Part shown: positions 35,561 to 38,906 of the stretch, in pieces
Numbering within the stretch: position 1 is the stretch's first letter
Layout of the letters: every line of letters starts with the position of its first letter
From: an uncultured Coriobacteriaceae bacterium
GTDB taxonomy: Bacteria; Actinomycetota; Coriobacteriia; Coriobacteriales; Atopobiaceae
Assembly: GCA_902798915.1 (NCBI GenBank)
Contig: CADBYM010000033.1
Span: 1-38,906 of the forward strand
Direction of reading: 5' to 3'
Length of the DNA stretch: 38,906 bases
The notes under the pieces: generated by a model
What the model saw: only the letters and a program-made list of their open reading frames with translations
Database searches by the model: none
What the model was told of the DNA's origin: nothing
Program-made: the position numbers and the translations under genes

Positions 35561-35598
35561 TTTGATTCCCAGCCGCTTAATGTGGCTCAGGAATCAAA
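35561..35598 (-). promoter_or_regulatory. Stem-loop or operator dyad in the ABC transporter leader
   Basis: TTTGATTCC-c-AGCC and GGCT-ca-GGAATCAAA form an inverted repeat with 13 paired bases per arm, immediately ahead of the ribosome site of the transporter operon. A TATCAT hexamer touches its upstream end on the minus strand. It may be a repressor operator or a leader hairpin. Confidence 0.45.
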
Positions 35599-35708
35599 TG
35601 ATAGACCATCATGCCTACCCATGGGACAACCGAGGGGCAGCTCGCCGTAGCAAAGAGCTACATATCAGCCACATTCGACAACATGGCACGCTAAGCCAAG
35701 CGAGTCGC

Positions 35709-36260
35709 TCACTTGGCGATGGCCTGCCGCCCCACGGCGACGAACCGTTCGATGAGGTCACTCAGCTGCTCGGGAGTCATCCTGCAGCCACCGTCGAGCC
35801 AGCTCCCCACGACGCCGGAAGCGCCATGCGTGATGAAGCGCAGGAAGAGCTCTCCCTCATCCGCGTCCGTCATGCCCTCGGTACCCCACCGGGCGAGGGT
35901 TTGCTCACAGCAAAGGTCGATTGCCCGCTCGAGGAGGCGCGCGTTACCATGCCAGACGGCCACCCAGCGCTCACGGCTGGCGTCGATTGCCCGACACATG
36001 TCGAGCGTGACTTTCCCCTCGTGATAGCCACTCTCAATCATCTCCGTCAGCTCGGCCAAGAGCTCCTCATCCACCTCCGCAAGCACGTCCTCAGGCGCCG
36101 AGTAGTGGGTATAGAACGTGTTGCGGTTAACGTCGGCCTCCCTGCAGAGCTCGGTTGTAGTCACCTGCGCAACGGACTTAACCGCCATGATGCGCAACAG
36201 CGCCTCTCGGATCGCTTTCTTCGTCCGTCGGACGCGTTTGTCCTCCGTCTTTACAGCCAT
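35709..36260 (-). CDS. TetR/AcrR-family transcriptional regulator
   Basis: A 183-residue regulator. The N-terminal helix-turn-helix reads AIREALLRIMAVKSVAQVTT followed by ELCREADVNRNTFYTHY, the TetR signature in which the NRNTFYTHY helix contacts DNA. The C-terminal part is a typical variable ligand-binding helical domain. A GTG six bases upstream (36266) is an alternative start; neither has a strong ribosome site. It is divergent from the SDR gene at 36397, with direct and inverted repeats between them, so it probably represses that gene and itself (inference). Confidence 0.88.
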   Translation of the reverse strand: MAVKTEDKRVRRTKKAIREALLRIMAVKSVAQVTTTELCREADVNRNTFYTHYSAPEDVLAEVDEELLAELTEMIESGYHEGKVTLDMCRAIDASRERWVAVWHGNARLLERAIDLCCEQTLARWGTEGMTDADEGELFLRFITHGASGVVGSWLDGGCRMTPEQLSDLIERFVAVGRQAIAK

Positions 36261-36271
36261 TCTCACTCACA

Positions 36272-36314
36272 ATCGTACGTTATCGAACGTTTTGTATTGA
36301 TATCGGATACCGAT
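36272..36314. promoter_or_regulatory. Candidate TetR operators in divergent intergenic region
   Basis: Two contiguous direct repeats, ATCGTACGTT (36272-36281) and ATCGAACGTT (36282-36291), are followed by the dyad ATCGG-ATA-CCGAT (36302-36314). They lie just ahead of the tetR start and upstream of the SDR gene, the usual place for autoregulatory TetR operators. Confidence 0.45.
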
Positions 36315-36396
36315 GCATTACTAACGCACGAGCAAACACATGCCTTTTAGATACTATGTCAGTTAAGGCTTTTTGGCTACGCCAAAGGAGGTTTGC

Positions 36397-37434
36397 ATGG
36401 ACGAACGGGTGTATCTGGTCACAGGCGCTGCGGGATTCTTGGGCAGCACCATCACGAGGCAGTTGGTCGAGCAGGGCAAGCGGGTGCGCGCCTTCGTGCT
36501 CGCGGGCGACCCAGCAATCAAGTTCATCCCTAAGGAGGCAGAGATTGTAGAGGGCGACCTCACCGACATCGACTCGCTCGAGCCGCTCTTTGCCGTCCCC
36601 GAGGGAACCAAGACCGTCATGCTGCATATCGCAAGCTTCGTCTCGGTGAAGCCCGAATTCGATCAGCGACTCGTTGACATCAACGTAGGCGGCTGCAAGA
36701 ACGTCATAGAGCTGTGCCTGCGCCACCCCGAGTGCGAGAAGATGGTCTACTGCTCCAGCATCGGCGCCATCCCCGAGCTGCCCATGGGCACCCCGATTGC
36801 CGAGGTGGACTACTTCGACGAGACCAAGGTCGTCGGCTGCTATAGCATGACCAAGGCCTGGGCTTCCCAAGAGGTGCTCGATGCCGTGCACCATCGCGGC
36901 CTCAACGCCTGTATCGTCCACCCCAGTGGCATCATGGGCCCGGGCGACTATGCCATGAGCGACATCACGCAGACGATCATAAGCATCTTCAGCGGCGAGA
37001 TGACCAGCGGCGTTGACGGCACGTTCAACATCGTGGACGTGCGCGACCTCGCCGCAGGCTGCATCGCGGCCGTCGACAAGGGTCGCTGCGGCGAGTGCTA
37101 CATCCTCGCCAACGAGGTCATCGCCTTCCGCGACTTCTTAAACACGGCCATCAAACTCCGCGGCGGCGAGCCCGTCAAGGCGTTCATTCCCATCGAAGTC
37201 GCCGGCATCATGGGCTCCGTCATGGAAGCGGCATCCAAGATCACGGGCAACGAACCCCTGCTTACCTCCTTCAACATCTACAACCTTGGGCGCAACAACG
37301 AGTTCGACACGACCAAGGCACGCGAGGAGTTGGGATACACCACGCGCCCCTACGAGGAGACCATCAGCGATATGGTCGCGTGGCTCATCGAACAGGGCGT
37401 ACTCACGGACGAGACCAACGGAAGCAACAAGTAA
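36397..37434 (+). CDS. NAD-dependent epimerase/dehydratase, extended SDR
   Basis: A 345-residue extended short-chain dehydrogenase. It has the nucleotide loop TGAAGFLG near 9-16, the catalytic YSMTK near 149-153, and HPSGIMGPGDY near 172-182 in the place of the family's RP.N.YGPGD-like block. The family includes dihydroflavonol-reductase-like and 3-beta-HSD-like enzymes; the substrate is not shown. ATG at 36397 follows AAAGGAGG. It is the first of two SDR genes, with a 24-base gap, likely under the divergent TetR regulator. Confidence 0.9.
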   Translation: MDERVYLVTGAAGFLGSTITRQLVEQGKRVRAFVLAGDPAIKFIPKEAEIVEGDLTDIDSLEPLFAVPEGTKTVMLHIASFVSVKPEFDQRLVDINVGGCKNVIELCLRHPECEKMVYCSSIGAIPELPMGTPIAEVDYFDETKVVGCYSMTKAWASQEVLDAVHHRGLNACIVHPSGIMGPGDYAMSDITQTIISIFSGEMTSGVDGTFNIVDVRDLAAGCIAAVDKGRCGECYILANEVIAFRDFLNTAIKLRGGEPVKAFIPIEVAGIMGSVMEAASKITGNEPLLTSFNIYNLGRNNEFDTTKAREELGYTTRPYEETISDMVAWLIEQGVLTDETNGSNK

Positions 37435-37458
37435 TCCGAGTAGAGAGAGGTTCACATC

Positions 37459-38289
37459 ATGGCAGACGTATGCGTCATCACGGGCGGTGGAAGCGGCATC
37501 GGACTCGAGACAGCCAAGTGCATGCCCAAAGACAAAATCTTGGTCATAAGCGGCAGGACCCAGGCTAAGCTGGACGCGGCCGTGGCCGAGCTCGAGGAGC
37601 TAGGCTACGAGGCGTACGGCGTTCCCTGCGACGTCTCGGTGCGACGTGATGTTCATGAGCTTGCCGTCATCTCCAGCCTCAAGGGCACCGTCACCAACGT
37701 GATTCACGTGGCAGGCGTGTCCCCCTCCATGGCCGACCCCGAGACGATCATCCGCATCAACGCGCTGGGCACCGTCTACGTGAACACGGAGTTCCGCAAG
37801 TACCTCGGACGCGGCAGCGTCATCGTGGACGTAGCGAGCAACTCCGCGTATGCCCTGCCCAACATGCCCCTCATCAAAGGCACGTATGAGCTCGCGGAGA
37901 CGGACGAGGACAAGTTCGTGCAGCGCCTGCTGCGCGGCTCGGTAGGTCGCAACGACTACGAAAAGTCGGGTCTAGCCTACTCGTTCTCCAAGAACTTCGT
38001 GGTATGGTATGCGCAGAAGTGCGCCTTCGAGTACGGCCCGATCGGCATCCGCGTGTGCTCCGTGAGCCCAGGCCTCATCGAGACTGGCATGGGAGCCGCC
38101 GAGAAGGAGGCCAGCTCCGAGCTTGGCTTCACGGCAAAGATGATCGAGCAGGCAGCCGAGCGTCGCATGGGCAAACCCGAAGAGCTCGGCTTCGCCATCG
38201 CGACGATTGCCGATGAGCGCAACGGTTACCTTGCCGGCGTTGACGTGCTCGTAGACGGCGGCAGCACCAACGGCGAGAAGTTCAGGTAG
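37459..38289 (+). CDS. Classical SDR oxidoreductase
   Basis: A 276-residue classical SDR. TGGGSGIG near 8-15 binds the dinucleotide, SNSAY near 130 and YSFSK near 173-177 hold the catalytic Ser, Tyr and Lys, and SPGLIETGM follows. An insertion of about 35 residues between Ser and Tyr (KGTYELAETDEDKFVQRLLR) recalls bacterial 3-alpha-hydroxysteroid dehydrogenases such as that of Comamonas. A steroid or bile-acid substrate is possible in a gut Coriobacterium but is not shown. AGAGAGAGG precedes the ATG. It forms an operon with the upstream SDR. Confidence 0.9.
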   Translation: MADVCVITGGGSGIGLETAKCMPKDKILVISGRTQAKLDAAVAELEELGYEAYGVPCDVSVRRDVHELAVISSLKGTVTNVIHVAGVSPSMADPETIIRINALGTVYVNTEFRKYLGRGSVIVDVASNSAYALPNMPLIKGTYELAETDEDKFVQRLLRGSVGRNDYEKSGLAYSFSKNFVVWYAQKCAFEYGPIGIRVCSVSPGLIETGMGAAEKEASSELGFTAKMIEQAAERRMGKPEELGFAIATIADERNGYLAGVDVLVDGGSTNGEKFR

Positions 38290-38315
38290 GCAGCAAAAGG
38301 TCGTATGACACGCGC

Positions 38316-38363
38316 GGACGGCCCCACTTCCCTTCAAAGGGCGGTGGGGCCGCCCTGTTCTTG
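38316..38363 (+). terminator. Rho-independent terminator after the SDR operon
   Basis: GGACGGCCCCAC and GTGGGGCCGCCC form a stem with one mismatch, followed by TGTTCTTG. It lies between convergent genes. Confidence 0.7.
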
Positions 38364-38401
38364 CTCATCCTCCGGTTGACGCGATGCGGCACGGTGATTT
38401 C

Positions 38402-38662
38402 TCAGTCACACGATCCGCGCACGTTGGAATAGGCGGTCTTCGCGCTCACACCGCCAATGTTTCCCACCTTACCCGCAAGGGCGGCAATCTGATCTGCAGG
38501 GGCATCGACCGCCACGCTGATGATGCTCACTCCGCGTTCACGATATGGTACCCCCATGCGCCCTATGATGTACTCGCGATACTCATGCAGAACCCCGTTA
38601 AGCCGCTCCACGGCATCGGGCTCTTCGACGATGATGCCGATGACCGCAACGCGCGTCTCCAT
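38402..38662 (-). CDS. TM1266-family putative regulator of iron-only hydrogenase system
   Basis: An 86-residue ACT/ferredoxin-fold protein of the TM1266 family, annotated as a putative regulator of iron-only hydrogenase systems because it often neighbours hydE, hydF, hydG or hydA. The sequence METRVAVIGIIVEEPDAVER, then EYIIGRMGVPYRERGVSIIS and ALAGKVGNIGGVSAKTAYS, covers the whole family. AGAGGGG precedes the ATG. Here it lies 11 kb from hydE and hydF and convergent with the SDR operon. The remaining 244 bases to the window edge hold no gene that I can recognise. Confidence 0.9.
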   Translation of the reverse strand: METRVAVIGIIVEEPDAVERLNGVLHEYREYIIGRMGVPYRERGVSIISVAVDAPADQIAALAGKVGNIGGVSAKTAYSNVRGSCD

Positions 38663-38906
38663 GATGCCCCTCTTTTCTGATTGCTTTGCTAGACCGCCCC
38701 ATTCTACGCCACGCGCTATGTGTCGGAACTATGAAGGTGAGACGTACGACTGATAGACGCATATGACTACACGGGTACACAAACAATCGGGCTCACACCC
38801 GTAACCAAACGAAAGACCAGCTAAGTTCTGTCAAGTGGGAAACGGAAAAAAGTTCGATTGATCTTTGATAACGGAATATGGTGATAAATGGATTGGACCG
38901 GGATGC

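Noticed and set aside
34242..36350. 702-codon plus-strand open frame
   Set aside because: It is antisense to the permease and TetR genes, rich in His and Arg, with no domain; a shadow frame.
38750..38906. Possible regulatory element at the right edge (ACGGGT/ACCCGT dyad, a TTGATAACG string)
   Set aside because: The dyad is only six bases with a long loop, and the string does not extend to the repeat motif seen at 10.3 kb.

Overview
The window (38.9 kb, high GC) looks like the chromosome of a strictly anaerobic actinomycete of the class Coriobacteriia, of Olsenella/Atopobium/Collinsella type. This is inferred from base composition, family resemblance of the proteins (including an orphan endonuclease-like family I associate with this group), and the mix of [FeFe]-hydrogenase maturation genes with oxygen-sensitive iron-sulfur enzymes. 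No rRNA, tRNA, CRISPR array or intact insertion sequence was seen.

Layout. 0.1-5.3 kb: a UPF0210/PFL-family protein, MurB, and a large membrane GGDEF-GGDEF-EAL protein. 5.4-8.9 kb: a nitrogenase component-1-like protein downstream of a secreted family-3 glycosidase. 9.1-10.2 kb: an orphan endonuclease-fold-like protein on the opposite strand. 10.2-10.56 kb: a non-coding stretch with a 51-bp near-perfect palindrome and four copies of a Fur-box-like motif. 10.6-19.7 kb: the centrepiece, one compact minus-strand operon reading NifH-like reductase, NifD-like subunit, second component-1-like subunit, hypF, hypC, hypD, hypE, another NifD-like protein. 19.9-22.4 kb: NUDIX hydrolase, Bcp peroxidase, YaaA and KptA. 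22.4-23.6 kb: a decayed region with a strong promoter, a small ORF and an internally deleted Rpn-family nuclease/transposase. 23.6-27.5 kb: a GNAT-metallo-beta-lactamase fusion divergent from hydF and hydE. 27.5-31.9 kb: GH1 6-phospho-beta-glucosidase, a class-3 lipase and an AarF/UbiB-like kinase. 32.0-36.3 kb: a DUF1269-like membrane protein, a polar amino-acid ABC transporter with two unusual subunits, and a TetR regulator. 36.4-38.7 kb: two SDR oxidoreductases and the TM1266-type putative regulator of iron-only hydrogenase systems.

How the genes may work together. HypC, HypD, HypE and HypF together make the Fe(CN)2CO unit of [NiFe]-hydrogenases. Here they sit, translationally coupled, inside an operon for a complete nitrogenase-like reductase and its partners. 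The nickel-insertion genes hypA and hypB, hydrogenase structural genes, and nifB are all absent from the window. The four component-1-like proteins fall by sequence into two alpha-like and two beta-like members, which suggests a catalytic pair plus a scaffold pair, like NifDK and NifEN. I know of no described system with this make-up, and I regard it as the candidate novel system: a nitrogenase-like enzyme or cofactor pathway tied to Fe-CN/CO chemistry. The same window separately carries hydE, hydF and the TM1266-type gene for [FeFe]-hydrogenase; hydG is not present here.
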